NCBI RefSeq assembly: GCF_028550595.1 | Contig: NZ_JAQQGN010000002.1 | Location: 310,001 to 374,000, forward strand | Reading direction: 5' to 3' | DNA from: Luteimonas sp. BLCC-B24 | Lineage (GTDB): Bacteria; Pseudomonadota; Gammaproteobacteria; Xanthomonadales; Xanthomonadaceae | DNA: 64,000 bases | Part shown: one piece after another, positions 1-8,167 of the stretch | Numbering within the stretch: the first letter of the stretch is position 1 | How the letters are laid out: the number at the start of each line of letters is the position of its first letter | Notes under the pieces: generated by a model | What the model was told of the DNA's origin: nothing | Database searches by the model: none | What the model saw: only the letters and a program-made list of their open reading frames with translations | Made by a program: the position numbers and the translations under genes

Positions 1-478
<478 letters not shown>

Positions 479-482
<4 letters not shown>

Positions 483-1162
483 ACGCCGCCACCGACCGCG
501 TGCCGCTGCGCATCGATTTCGTCTCCGACATCGTCTGCCCCTGGTGCGCCATCGGCCTGACCGCCCTCGATCAGGCACTCGCGCGCCTGCCCGCGAACGT
601 GGATGTCGAATTCCACGTACGCCCCTTCGAACTGAACCCGCAGATGGCGCCGGACGGCGAAGACATCGCCGAGCACCTGACGCGCAAGTACGGCCTGTCG
701 CCCGAGCAACTGACCGCCGCCCGCGCCAACCTCCAGGCCCGCGGCGCCGAGGTCGGCTTCGCCTTCGGCGAGCGTCATCGCACCTGGAACACCTTCGACG
801 CGCACCGCCTGCTGCACTGGGCCGGCATCGAAGGCCTGCAATTCAACCTCAAGCTCGCCCTGCTGCAGGCGTATCACGGCGACGGCGAGAACGTCAGCGA
901 TCATGCGACGCTGGTTCGCATCGCCGCGGGCGTGGGGCTGGATGCCGAGCGCGCCGCCGCGATCCTGGCGTCCGACGAATACGCCGACGTGGTCCGCGCC
1001 GAGGAACAGTTCTTCATCCGCAGCGGCATCAACAGTGTGCCGGCGGTGATCATCGACCAGAAGCACCTGATCTCGGGTGGGCAGCCGGTGGAGGTGTTCG
1101 AGCGGGCGCTCAGGGAGATTCTGGCGGGCAAAGCAGGAGGAACAGGGGCTGGCGCCGAATAG
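479..1162 (+). CDS. DsbA-family (FrnE-like) oxidoreductase
   Basis: A 227-residue thioredoxin-fold protein of the cytosolic FrnE/DsbA-like family. The N-terminal strand [15 protein letters not shown] carries a CPWC active site near residues 19-22, and the cis-proline loop appears as [10 protein letters not shown] near residue 182. There is no signal peptide, so it should act in the cytoplasm. The ATG at 479 is chosen because it forms an ATGA overlap with the hutU stop and starts the conserved domain directly; a longer upstream frame runs through hutU. The substrate is unknown. Some relatives are called 2-hydroxychromene-2-carboxylate isomerase-like, but the CxxC favours a thiol oxidoreductase. 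Confidence 0.9.
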
Positions 1163-1604
1163 GCGCACCGGCGTCGAAGGTTCGGGCTTTCGTCTGGCTG
1201 GCGGATCAGGTCACGCCGCGGGTCGCGCGTGGCGCATGGCTCGGTGCAGCTTGCAGGCTGCCCGAAGCGCATTTTTTCCGCCTGTCAGAAAATTTGCATA
1301 TCGCACATTTCGAGGAATTCGCCGTGCAGTTATGCGCTGGGTGCAGAGAGAGGCTCTGCCGTTTGCAGGAGTAAGCAAGTGACTGTTTCCGGTAGGGTTT
1401 GCAGCGTTGACAGCCGCAGGGGCGTCTAAGATGATCCGTGCACGGCGCGCGGCCTCCATGGCGCTCATGCGGATAATGGTCGTTTCGCTTGAGATCGTAG
1501 AAGATCCAGTGACAGGACAGTTTGAGTTCTGCTTTTCTACGGCATGCCTTCGCTCATCCTTCTCGAGGTGCGTTGATGAGCTTGACCCCAAGTTGCAGAA
1601 TGGC
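1163..1604. other. Intergenic stretch, no supported gene
   Basis: About 440 bases without a convincing coding sequence. Both strands have open frames but their translations are low-complexity or match no family I recognise. Base composition drops from about 1270 onwards (T and A runs around 1270-1310), which marks the left edge of the AT-richer island that continues to about 3000. It may hold the remnant of an older integron cassette, since an attC-like site follows directly. Confidence 0.5.
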
Positions 1605-1665
1605 ACCTCACGATTCATTCAACCCGAAACCGCTTCGCGGTTCGGCTCAACTCAGGTACTAGGCC
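1605..1665 (+). mobile_element. attC-like integron recombination site 1 (degenerate)
   Basis: The 61 bases match, base for base over most of their length, the layout of class 1 integron attC sites of the aadA type. They show the left element ATTCATTCAA, the inner hairpin AACCGC-TTC-GCGGTT (1628-1642), the right arm CGGCTCAACTCAGG and the end TACTAGGC. The two arms pair imperfectly with extra unpaired bases on one side, as attC sites do. The core triplet normally GTT before AGGC is changed (ACT), so it may be inactive. It lies just before the MAPEG gene. The resemblance is from memory of aadA attC, not a search. Confidence 0.65.
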
Positions 1666-1666
1666 A

Positions 1667-2095
1667 TTGAGTCTGGGAGCATCGCTAATACTGATTCTCC
1701 CTATGGCAGTGCATGTCGCACTTGCGGCATTCTTGTATGCCGCGCTCACCGTTGCCCGTGCGCCTGTGGTCTGGGGAGTTGGCCGCAAGCCTGAAGGCAG
1801 CAATCCGCTGGGATCGTTCGAGCCTCGCATCAGCGCCAATCTTGCCAACCAGTTCGAGTGGCCGCTCTTCTTCCATGCGGCTTGCCTGTTGTTGCTGCAC
1901 CTCGAGCTTCAGTTCAGCCCAACCGTCTTGGTGCTTGCATGGGCCTTCATCATCGGCAGGCTTCTGCACAGCGGCGTGCAGATCTTCATCGGCAACGTCC
2001 GCCTCAGGGACATGGTGTTCACGGTCAACTTCCTCGCCGTGCTGGGACTTTGGTGCGTTCTTTTCCATGCCGCCTACAGCGCGGCGACGCTTTAG
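1667..2095 (+). CDS. MAPEG-family membrane protein
   Basis: A 142-residue (or 130-residue) small integral membrane protein of the MAPEG superfamily (membrane-associated eicosanoid and glutathione metabolism). It shows four hydrophobic segments, an N-terminal ARAP..WGVGR loop and the conserved FEWPLFFHAACL..HL helix. TTG at 1667 is preferred because it restores the first membrane helix; ATG at 1703 would cut into it. Neither has a good ribosome site. Bacterial members often have glutathione transferase activity, but no substrate can be named here. The gene lies between two attC-like hairpins, suggesting a former integron cassette. A second, unrelated-context MAPEG gene is at 33059-33448. Confidence 0.82.
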   Translation: MSLGASLILILPMAVHVALAAFLYAALTVARAPVVWGVGRKPEGSNPLGSFEPRISANLANQFEWPLFFHAACLLLLHLELQFSPTVLVLAWAFIIGRLLHSGVQIFIGNVRLRDMVFTVNFLAVLGLWCVLFHAAYSAATL

Positions 2096-2145
2096 GCCGG
2101 TCGCTTGGGGGTCGTGGTGCGTACTTTGGATTCACTTCCACCCCA

Positions 2146-2214
2146 GCCCAACTGCGCGTTTCAGCGTAAACGCCGGCTGGCGCCGGTGTTTACGCTCTAC
2201 GCTGAGCTTGGGTG
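2146..2214 (+). mobile_element. attC-like integron recombination site 2
   Basis: A long imperfect hairpin follows the MAPEG stop. The outer arms are GCCCAAC (2146-2152, fitting the attC R'' consensus RYYYAAC) and CTTGGGT (2207-2213, one base away from the expected GTTRRRY). The inner arms AGCGTAAACGCCGGC (2163-2177) and GCCGGTGTTTACGCT (2182-2196) pair at 14 of 15 positions around a four-base loop. Unequal arm lengths leave extrahelical bases, a hallmark of attC. A simple terminator is the alternative, but there is no T-tract and the outer arms would be unexplained. Confidence 0.6.
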
Positions 2215-2246
2215 CTAGATGGAGATGGCGGTTCCAGGTTAACTAA

Positions 2247-2269
2247 CCAGATTATTAATTTTTATCTGG
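2247..2269. repeat. Small AT-rich dyad upstream of the orphan membrane protein
   Basis: CCAGAT (2247-2252) and ATCTGG (2264-2269) form a perfect 6-base inverted repeat around an A/T-only centre. It lies about 90 bases before the ATG of the next gene in the AT-richest part of the island. It could be a regulator site or part of a promoter; no factor can be named. Confidence 0.35.
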
Positions 2270-2356
2270 AATCGTTGGCTGGTTGTGCATGTCCGAGCCA
2301 GGATCGGTGCGGCTCAACTCGAGGTCAGGTTTTTTTCGAGGCTACCAAAGTGTCCA

Positions 2357-2998
2357 ATGCCACTACTCAGTAAAAATCGCTCGGGGCCTTCCGATGTCAT
2401 CTGGTTGTGGTCTATGGCCGCGGCTTTTGCATGCGTACTGATCTACCCGGGCGGCGTGAGCTATGACCTGAAGGTCGGCCTCGCTACTGTGCTCATACTG
2501 GATTCGATCGGTGCTGCTATCGTTCTCTACGTGTACACGAAATTTGATTTTGCAAACAACGTGTTTGATGCGCTTCTCGCAATATTTTTCTTTGTAATTC
2601 TGCTCGTGGCCTTCTTTAATTTTCTGGGTCACGACCTCTACGCCGCTCTTGCTGTAATTGCAGTGATTCGGTGTGCGTACGATGTCTATGTGTACATGCG
2701 TACGCCGCTTGGGGAGTCGGGCGTGCACGCGCGAAGATACTTCAATATCTTTCTCCAAGCTGCAATCCCGCTCGGCTACGTCACTGTGTTTGCCCTGATC
2801 GCACCGCAGGTGGATTACTCCGTTCGACGTGACGAGCGCTTCTTTGAGTGCGATACAGACGTATGCAAGCTCCTCTCACCCCCGGACGCGTACATCCTCT
2901 TCGGGCTGTTCCTGTATCCGTTGCTTGGCTGGCTAAACCTCAAATGGCAGCCGCAGTGGATGCGCTGGATCCCATGCCCAAAGCGCTTTGAGGATTAG
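2357..2998 (+). CDS. Hypothetical polytopic membrane protein
   Basis: I do not recognise this 213-residue protein. About six hydrophobic segments are visible (around residues 13-29, 39-59, 70-88, 92-111, 128-145 and 178-193). A charged loop with the pair CDTDVC lies between the last two and could form a disulphide if periplasmic. The ATG at 2357 is chosen; a GTG at 2285 in the same frame would add 24 residues of charged sequence. The gene is clearly AT-richer than its neighbours, uses codons such as ATA and TTT freely, and follows an attC-like site. This fits recent acquisition, perhaps as a cassette. Confidence 0.65.
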   Translation: MPLLSKNRSGPSDVIWLWSMAAAFACVLIYPGGVSYDLKVGLATVLILDSIGAAIVLYVYTKFDFANNVFDALLAIFFFVILLVAFFNFLGHDLYAALAVIAVIRCAYDVYVYMRTPLGESGVHARRYFNIFLQAAIPLGYVTVFALIAPQVDYSVRRDERFFECDTDVCKLLSPPDAYILFGLFLYPLLGWLNLKWQPQWMRWIPCPKRFED

Positions 2999-3135
2999 GG
3001 CCGTAGGTCGCGATTTCAGGTTCAGCTGCTGAATGATCAGGTCGGTGGGTGATGCAGCCGAATGTCGATCTGCCCCCGCGTGGATCGTCGTACCAGCACA
3101 AGGCGGCACCGATTCGCCGCCACGAGGAGACGACG

Positions 3136-3495
3136 ATGCGCGTGATGGTCCTGGTGAAGGCGACCGAAGACAGCGAGGCAGGGACTCTACCCAAGCCCGA
3201 GCTGCTCGACGCCATGGGCAAATACAACGAGGCGCTGGTCGAGGCCGGCATCCTCAAGGCCGGCGACGGGCTGAAGACCTCGTCGCAGGGCAGGCGCGTG
3301 CGGTTTTCGGGCACGGATCGCACCGTCGTCGACGGGCCGTTCGCTGAGACCAAGGAGCTCGTGGCCGGCTTCTGGCTCTGGGAGGTCGAGGACATGGACG
3401 AGGCGGTGGCCTGGGTGAAGCGCTGCCCGAATCCGATGCCGGGACCGAGCGAGATCGAGATCCGGCCGTTGTACGAGGCCTCCGATTTCGTCTGA
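3136..3495 (+). CDS. YCII-related (DGPF domain) protein
   Basis: A 119-residue cytosolic protein of the YCII/DGPF family, recognised by VVDGPFAETKELVAGFWLWE near residues 59-78. These are small dimeric alpha-beta proteins often found beside ECF sigma factors; no sigma factor gene follows here. The ATG at 3136 follows CACGAGGAGACGACG, a good ribosome site, and matches the usual family start (MRVMVLVKA). An in-frame ATG at 3049 is rejected because the added residues are unlike the family. Enzymatic role unknown. Confidence 0.88.
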   Translation: MRVMVLVKATEDSEAGTLPKPELLDAMGKYNEALVEAGILKAGDGLKTSSQGRRVRFSGTDRTVVDGPFAETKELVAGFWLWEVEDMDEAVAWVKRCPNPMPGPSEIEIRPLYEASDFV

Positions 3496-3953
3496 TGGAG
3501 TGGTGCGCCGGAGCGCGCGTTGCTTCGGCGCCGTCGGGTGCCGGGCGCAGCGCTCCGCGTGCGCTTGTGTGCAGCGTGTCGCGGCGGCGCGCGTCGACGC
3601 GAAGATGCGTGCCGGCTCCGGCAGCCGGGACTGCGCCGGGCGATCGCAGGTCGCCCGGCATCACGCATTGACGTGCCGCGGAGCTCGTCCGGCCTGGTGC
3701 CGCGTGAAGACTGTCCACCGTCGGAGATCGAAGCACCGGTCGGCCCTCGCCCTCGAACTGTGAAGTCGGCTGCACACCGAGCCTGCTGCCCCCAAGGGCA
3801 TGGCGACCGATGCCCAAAGCGGGTGCCTCCTCCGGCGGCGCCCGTCGTATCCGGACACGCGGCTGGCGGCGACGCGCCGCGACGACACGCTCGGGCGCGC
3901 CGTGATCACCCGACAACGTGACAACAAATGGATCACGCGCAGCTTACCTGGAT
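3496..3953. other. Intergenic stretch, no supported gene
   Basis: About 460 bases with overlapping open frames on both strands, all rich in Arg, Ala and Pro and lacking recognisable domains. DGPF proteins are often followed by an ECF sigma factor gene, but I cannot find even a decayed copy. The right end carries the MarR operator described separately. Confidence 0.5.
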
Positions 3954-3973
3954 GTTGACAGCATCCTGTCAAC
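3954..3973. promoter_or_regulatory. Palindromic operator for the MarR-type regulator (predicted)
   Basis: GTTGACAG (3954-3961) and CTGTCAAC (3966-3973) form a perfect 8-base inverted repeat with spacer CATC. It ends 18 bases before the marR-like ATG and just before its ribosome site AAAGGAGG (3977-3984). MarR dimers bind such 16-20 base palindromes and commonly repress their own operon; binding here is inference. TTGACA inside the left arm may also be the -35 element, which would make repression by occlusion simple. Confidence 0.65.
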
Positions 3974-3991
3974 TTGAAAGGAGGCTGTCGA

Positions 3992-4477
3992 ATGCAGACC
4001 GAGGATGTGCCCGTGCGCGAACTGGCGCTGGCCGTGTTCGCCACCAATGGCCGGCTGGTTGGCGCCGGTAACGAGCTGGTCGCGCACCTGGGCCTCACCA
4101 GTGCCTGGTGGCAGGTGCTGGCGGCACTTCGGTATGCCGGGACGCCCCTGCCCGCGGCGTCGATCGCGCGCAACATGGGCCTCACACGCCAGGCGGTGCA
4201 GCGCATCGTCGATGTGCTGGCCGAGCGCGGGCTGGTCGAATTCCAGCCCAACCCGCACCACCGCCGCGCCAAACTCGTCGTGCTCACACCTGCCGGACTC
4301 GACGCCGTAACCGGCGCCGAACGCGTCGTGGCGCCGCTGGATGACGCGATCGCCGAGCGGCTCGGCGTCAAGCGCATCCGCGCGGCCATCCGCACCCTCG
4401 AGGCGATGAACGCCGTCATTTCAGAGTGGCTGGGCCATCCGCCCGGCTCGACCCTTCCCCACGTCGAAAAGGAGTAA
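3992..4477 (+). CDS. MarR-family transcriptional regulator
   Basis: A 161-residue winged-helix regulator. The DNA-binding region reads LPAASIARNMGLTRQAVQRI (about residues 52-71), followed by the wing EFQPNPHHRRAKLVVLT. MarR proteins are dimeric repressors relieved by small phenolic or oxidant ligands. The ATG at 3992 is set by the strong ribosome site AAAGGAGG seven bases upstream. The gene is four bases from the downstream NmrA-type reductase, so it probably controls that gene together with itself through the palindrome at 3954-3973. The inducer is not predictable. Confidence 0.9.
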   Translation: MQTEDVPVRELALAVFATNGRLVGAGNELVAHLGLTSAWWQVLAALRYAGTPLPAASIARNMGLTRQAVQRIVDVLAERGLVEFQPNPHHRRAKLVVLTPAGLDAVTGAERVVAPLDDAIAERLGVKRIRAAIRTLEAMNAVISEWLGHPPGSTLPHVEKE

Positions 4478-4481
4478 CGCG

Positions 4482-5339
4482 ATGATTCTGGTTTCAGGGG
4501 CTACGGGCGGTATCGGCAAGGAACTGTGCAGGCAGCTGCGCGAAGCCGACGCACCGTTCCGCGCGATGTGCCGCAAGCAGGAACAGGTAAGCGAGCTGGA
4601 GAAGGCGGGCTTCGATGCCGTCCTCGGTGATTTCGACAGGCCCGAGACGCTGCCCCCGGCCATGCAGGGCTGCGACACGATGTTCCTGATCACGCCGCCC
4701 ACGCCCGATCAGGTGCATCAGGAGACCGCCGCGATCGACGCGGCGAAGGCCGCCGGGATCGCGCGGATCGTCAAGGTGTCGGCGTCGGACTGCAATGTGC
4801 GCTCGCCGGTGCCGTGGGCGAAATCCCATGCGCTGATCGATCACCACCTGCGCGCGTCGGGCGTCGCCTGGACGATTCTCAAGCCCACGGCGTACATGCA
4901 GAACTTTCTCTGGTTCAAGGACCCCATCGCCAAGGGCGTCTTTCCGTTGGCGGCGGGCAAGGGCAGCGTGTCGTGGATCGATACACGCGACATCGCGCGC
5001 GTGGCCGCGGCGGTGTTGACCCAGGACGGACACGCCGGTGCCACGTACTTTCTCACCGGCCCGGAAACCTTCGATACCAGGACGGCGACCGCGCGCCTGT
5101 CGAAGGGCCTGGGCCGCAAGGTGCGTTACCTCGACCTGCCCACGCCGATGTTCCGCGTGCTGATGCGCGCCGTCGGAAACTCGCCGTGGATGGCCAAGGG
5201 CCTGACGGTGCAGTTCGCCGACGTGGTGGCCGGCCATCACGACATCGACCCGACGTTCGAAGTGGAGCGGCTCACCGGCGCGCCGCCGCATTCCTTCGAC
5301 GACTTCGTCCGTGATCACCGCCAGGCGCTGAGCAGCTGA
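4482..5339 (+). CDS. NmrA-family NAD(P)-binding oxidoreductase
   Basis: A 285-residue Rossmann-fold protein. The N-terminal MILVSGATGGIGKEL is the dinucleotide-binding glycine motif of the NmrA/atypical SDR group. The catalytic Tyr-Lys of classical SDRs is not evident, as usual for NmrA-like proteins such as quinone reductase QorB or redox sensors. It follows the MarR gene by four bases and is probably its regulated partner, a common pairing for quinone or electrophile defence. Substrate assignment is inference. Confidence 0.88.
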   Translation: MILVSGATGGIGKELCRQLREADAPFRAMCRKQEQVSELEKAGFDAVLGDFDRPETLPPAMQGCDTMFLITPPTPDQVHQETAAIDAAKAAGIARIVKVSASDCNVRSPVPWAKSHALIDHHLRASGVAWTILKPTAYMQNFLWFKDPIAKGVFPLAAGKGSVSWIDTRDIARVAAAVLTQDGHAGATYFLTGPETFDTRTATARLSKGLGRKVRYLDLPTPMFRVLMRAVGNSPWMAKGLTVQFADVVAGHHDIDPTFEVERLTGAPPHSFDDFVRDHRQALSS

Positions 5340-5469
5340 TCGCCGACGGCGCCACGCGCCATTTTCGCACCGTCGTCAGGCCCGCATCGCCACTGTGCCG
5401 TCGCGGCCCCGGCCCGTCGCGCGGGCGCCGGCCGTCGCACATCCCCCATGCTTCACCGGAGACCTGTTC

Positions 5470-6282
5470 GTGGACGTCAAGCCTCTCCCCCTCAAGCAGC
5501 ATGCCGCCCTGGTGACCGGAGCGAGCTCCGGCATCGGACTCGCCGTGGCCGATGCGCTCGCGCATGCGGGCGCCGCCGTCGCGGTGAACTACCACTCCCA
5601 GGCCGAACCGGCGGAGGCGCTCGTACAGCGCATCGAGCAGCGCGGCGGTCGCGCGATCGCGGTGCAGGCCGACGTCTCGAAGGAAGGCGACGTGGCGCGG
5701 CTGTTCGAGGCGGTCGGCGATGCCTTCGGGCGCATCGATCTGCTCGTCGCCAATTCCGGCGTGCAGAAGGATGCCGCCATTGCCGACATGACCCTGGACG
5801 ACTGGAAGACGGTCATCGACATCAACCTGACCGGCCAGTTCCTGTGCGCGCGCGAGGCGGTTCGACGCTTCCGCGCGCAGCCGAAGGCGGGCCGCCCCGC
5901 GCGCAGCGCCGGCGTCATCATCACGATGAGTTCGGTGCACGAGCTCGTGCCATGGGCCGGACACGTCAACTACGCATCGGCCAAGGGCGGCGTGCGCATG
6001 CTCACCCGGTCGCTGGCGCAGGAGCTCGCCGCCGACGGCATCCGGGTCAATGCGATCGCGCCGGGTGCCATCCGCACGCCGATCAACGAGGAGGCCTGGG
6101 GCAGCGACGAGGCGCTGAAGAAGCTGCTGAAGCTCATCCCCTACGGCCGCATCGGCGAGCCCGAGGACGTGGCCCGCGCGGCGGTGTGGCTGGCCTCGGA
6201 CGATGCCGACTACGTGACCGGCACCACGCTGTTCGTCGACGGCGGCATGTCGCTGTATCCGGAGTTCCGCGACAATGGTTGA
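5470..6282 (+). CDS. SDR-family oxidoreductase, glucose 1-dehydrogenase-like
   Basis: A 270-residue classical short-chain dehydrogenase: cofactor motif TGASSGIG near residue 16, NNAG-equivalent VANSG, catalytic Ser in MSSVHE, and YASAKGG supplying Tyr and Lys. The C-terminal VTGTTLFVDGGMS is typical of the glucose 1-dehydrogenase branch. GTG at 5470 is chosen from CCGGAGA seven bases upstream and because the conserved domain begins right after; the GTG at 5395 would add an unlikely Arg/Pro-rich tail. The stop overlaps the start of the GH15 gene by eight bases, suggesting translational coupling in a sugar-handling pair. Confidence 0.9.
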   Translation: MDVKPLPLKQHAALVTGASSGIGLAVADALAHAGAAVAVNYHSQAEPAEALVQRIEQRGGRAIAVQADVSKEGDVARLFEAVGDAFGRIDLLVANSGVQKDAAIADMTLDDWKTVIDINLTGQFLCAREAVRRFRAQPKAGRPARSAGVIITMSSVHELVPWAGHVNYASAKGGVRMLTRSLAQELAADGIRVNAIAPGAIRTPINEEAWGSDEALKKLLKLIPYGRIGEPEDVARAAVWLASDDADYVTGTTLFVDGGMSLYPEFRDNG

Positions 6283-8086
6283 CGCGCTGAGGACCATCGG
6301 CGATCACGGCGTCATCGGCGATCTGGAAACCGCCGCGCTGGTGGCCCGCGACGGCACCATCGATTACCTGTGCTGGCCGGCGCTCGACAGCCCGTCGGTG
6401 TTCGCGAACCTGCTCGATGATGAGCAGGGCGGCGCGTTCACGATCACGCCCGAGCTGGCCGCGCCGCGGCATCTCCAGCTCTACGTGCCCGACACCAACG
6501 TGCTGGTGACGCGCTGGATCGCGCTCGACGGCAGCGCCGAGGTCGTCGATCTGATGCCGCATCCGGAGGCCCGCCAGCGCTCGGGCTGTGACGCACGCAG
6601 TCTGATCCGCAAGGTCACGGTGACCAGCGGCCGCGTGACGTTCCGCGCGCGGTGCGCGCCGCGGTTCGACTACGCGCGCGACACACCGGAGGTGGCGGCC
6701 GTCGACGGCGGCGTCCGCTTTGCCGGGCGGTTGCTGGCGATGCGCCTCTACGCCAGCGCGCCGCTCGATGCCGGCGACGCCGCCGCCGAGGCGCGCTTCA
6801 CCCTGGGCAAGGGCGAGACCGCGTGGTTCGTACTCGGCGACGACGCGCTGCCCCCGCCCGACGCGGCCGCGGTGGATCTCCAGATCGACGCGACCGCGCA
6901 GGCGTGGCGCGCGTGGCAGGCCCGGTCCACCTACACCGGCCGCTGGCGCGAGCAGGTGCTGCGTTCGGCGCTGGTCCTGAAGCTGCTCACATCGGCCCGG
7001 CATGGCTCGATCGCCGCCGCGGCGACGTTCTCGCTGCCCGAAACGGAAGGCGGCGAGCGCAACTGGGATTACCGCGCCACGTGGATCCGCGACGCCTCGT
7101 TCACCGTCTACGCGTTCATGCGACTGGGTTTCATCGAGGAAGCCGAGCACTTCAACCGCTGGGTCGGCCAGCGCGTGGTGGCGTGCGACGGCGAGAACCC
7201 GCTGCGCATCATGTATGCCCTCGACGGTTCGGTGATGGACGACGAATGCGAACTGCCGCATCTCGCCGGCTATGCCGACAGCCGTCCGGTGCGGATCGGC
7301 AATGCGGCCAAGGCCCAGCGTCAGCTCGACATCTACGGCGAGCTGCTCGACAGCGTGTATCTGTCCAACAAGTACGGCAATGCCATTCCACGCGTGGGCT
7401 GGCAGCACGTCTGCGGCATCGTCGAGCACGTGATCGGGCATTGGCAGTCGCCGGATGCGGGGATCTGGGAGATGCGCTCCGAACCGCAGCACTTCCTCCA
7501 CTCGCGGGTGATGTGCTGGGTGGCGATCGACCGGGCCCTGCGGCTCGCCAAGAAGCGCTCGCTCCCGGCGCCGATCGTGGCCTGGGCCGAAGCGCGCGAT
7601 GCCATCGTCGACGACGTCTGGACCCACTTCCGCCACCCGGAACACGGCTACTTCGTGCAGACACGTGGCGGTACCGAACTCGATGCATCGCTGCTGATGA
7701 TGCCGCTGGTGCGCTTCGTGTCGTCGACCGATCCGGTGTGGCTGCAGACGCTCGACGCCATCGGCGAGCAGCTCTGTGACGACGGCCTGGTGTACCGCTA
7801 CCGCGGCCGGGATGGTCTCGAGGGCGAGGAGGGCGCGTTCACCACCTGCACGTTCTGGTACGCGGAATGTCTGGCCCGCGCGGGCCGTCTGGCGGATGCG
7901 CACATGGTGCTCGCCAAGGGCGTCGCCTATGCCAATCCGCTCGGGCTGTTCGCCGAGGAGGTGGACGTGCGCGGCCTGCCGCTCGGCAACTTTCCGCAGG
8001 CGCTGACCCATCTGGCCTTCATCAGTGCGGCGTTCTATCTCGACCGGCAACTCGACCCGTCACGGCGCACCTTGTGGCAGCCGTGA
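6275..8086 (+). CDS. Glycoside hydrolase family 15 protein (glucoamylase/trehalase-like)
   Basis: A 603-residue protein of the bacterial GH15 type, an (alpha/alpha)6-barrel enzyme releasing glucose from alpha-glucans or trehalose. The N-terminal domain opens with IGDHGVIGDLETAALVARDG, and the barrel contains the conserved NWDYRATWIRDASF near residue 265. ADGIT-like acid region is represented by DSRPVRIGN and the C-terminal acid by EEGAFTTCTFWY. There is no signal peptide, so it is probably cytosolic. It overlaps the upstream dehydrogenase, which could oxidise the released glucose. The exact substrate is not decided by sequence. Confidence 0.92.
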   Translation: MVDALRTIGDHGVIGDLETAALVARDGTIDYLCWPALDSPSVFANLLDDEQGGAFTITPELAAPRHLQLYVPDTNVLVTRWIALDGSAEVVDLMPHPEARQRSGCDARSLIRKVTVTSGRVTFRARCAPRFDYARDTPEVAAVDGGVRFAGRLLAMRLYASAPLDAGDAAAEARFTLGKGETAWFVLGDDALPPPDAAAVDLQIDATAQAWRAWQARSTYTGRWREQVLRSALVLKLLTSARHGSIAAAATFSLPETEGGERNWDYRATWIRDASFTVYAFMRLGFIEEAEHFNRWVGQRVVACDGENPLRIMYALDGSVMDDECELPHLAGYADSRPVRIGNAAKAQRQLDIYGELLDSVYLSNKYGNAIPRVGWQHVCGIVEHVIGHWQSPDAGIWEMRSEPQHFLHSRVMCWVAIDRALRLAKKRSLPAPIVAWAEARDAIVDDVWTHFRHPEHGYFVQTRGGTELDASLLMMPLVRFVSSTDPVWLQTLDAIGEQLCDDGLVYRYRGRDGLEGEEGAFTTCTFWYAECLARAGRLADAHMVLAKGVAYANPLGLFAEEVDVRGLPLGNFPQALTHLAFISAAFYLDRQLDPSRRTLWQP

Positions 8087-8167
8087 TGTCCCGGGAAGGG
8101 ACGCCGCACGGGTGACACCGCATGCCGCGGGCGGGACGTCGCGCGCTCGTCCGTCCGCCGTGGGCGG

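Noticed and set aside
3520-3921. 133-codon plus frame after the YCII gene, possibly an ECF sigma factor remnant
   Set aside because: No sigma region 2 or 4 motif can be found in any frame.
6134-8050. 638-codon minus-strand frame opposite GH15
   Set aside because: Translation is His/Arg/Val-rich with no domain; GH15 on the plus strand is certain.
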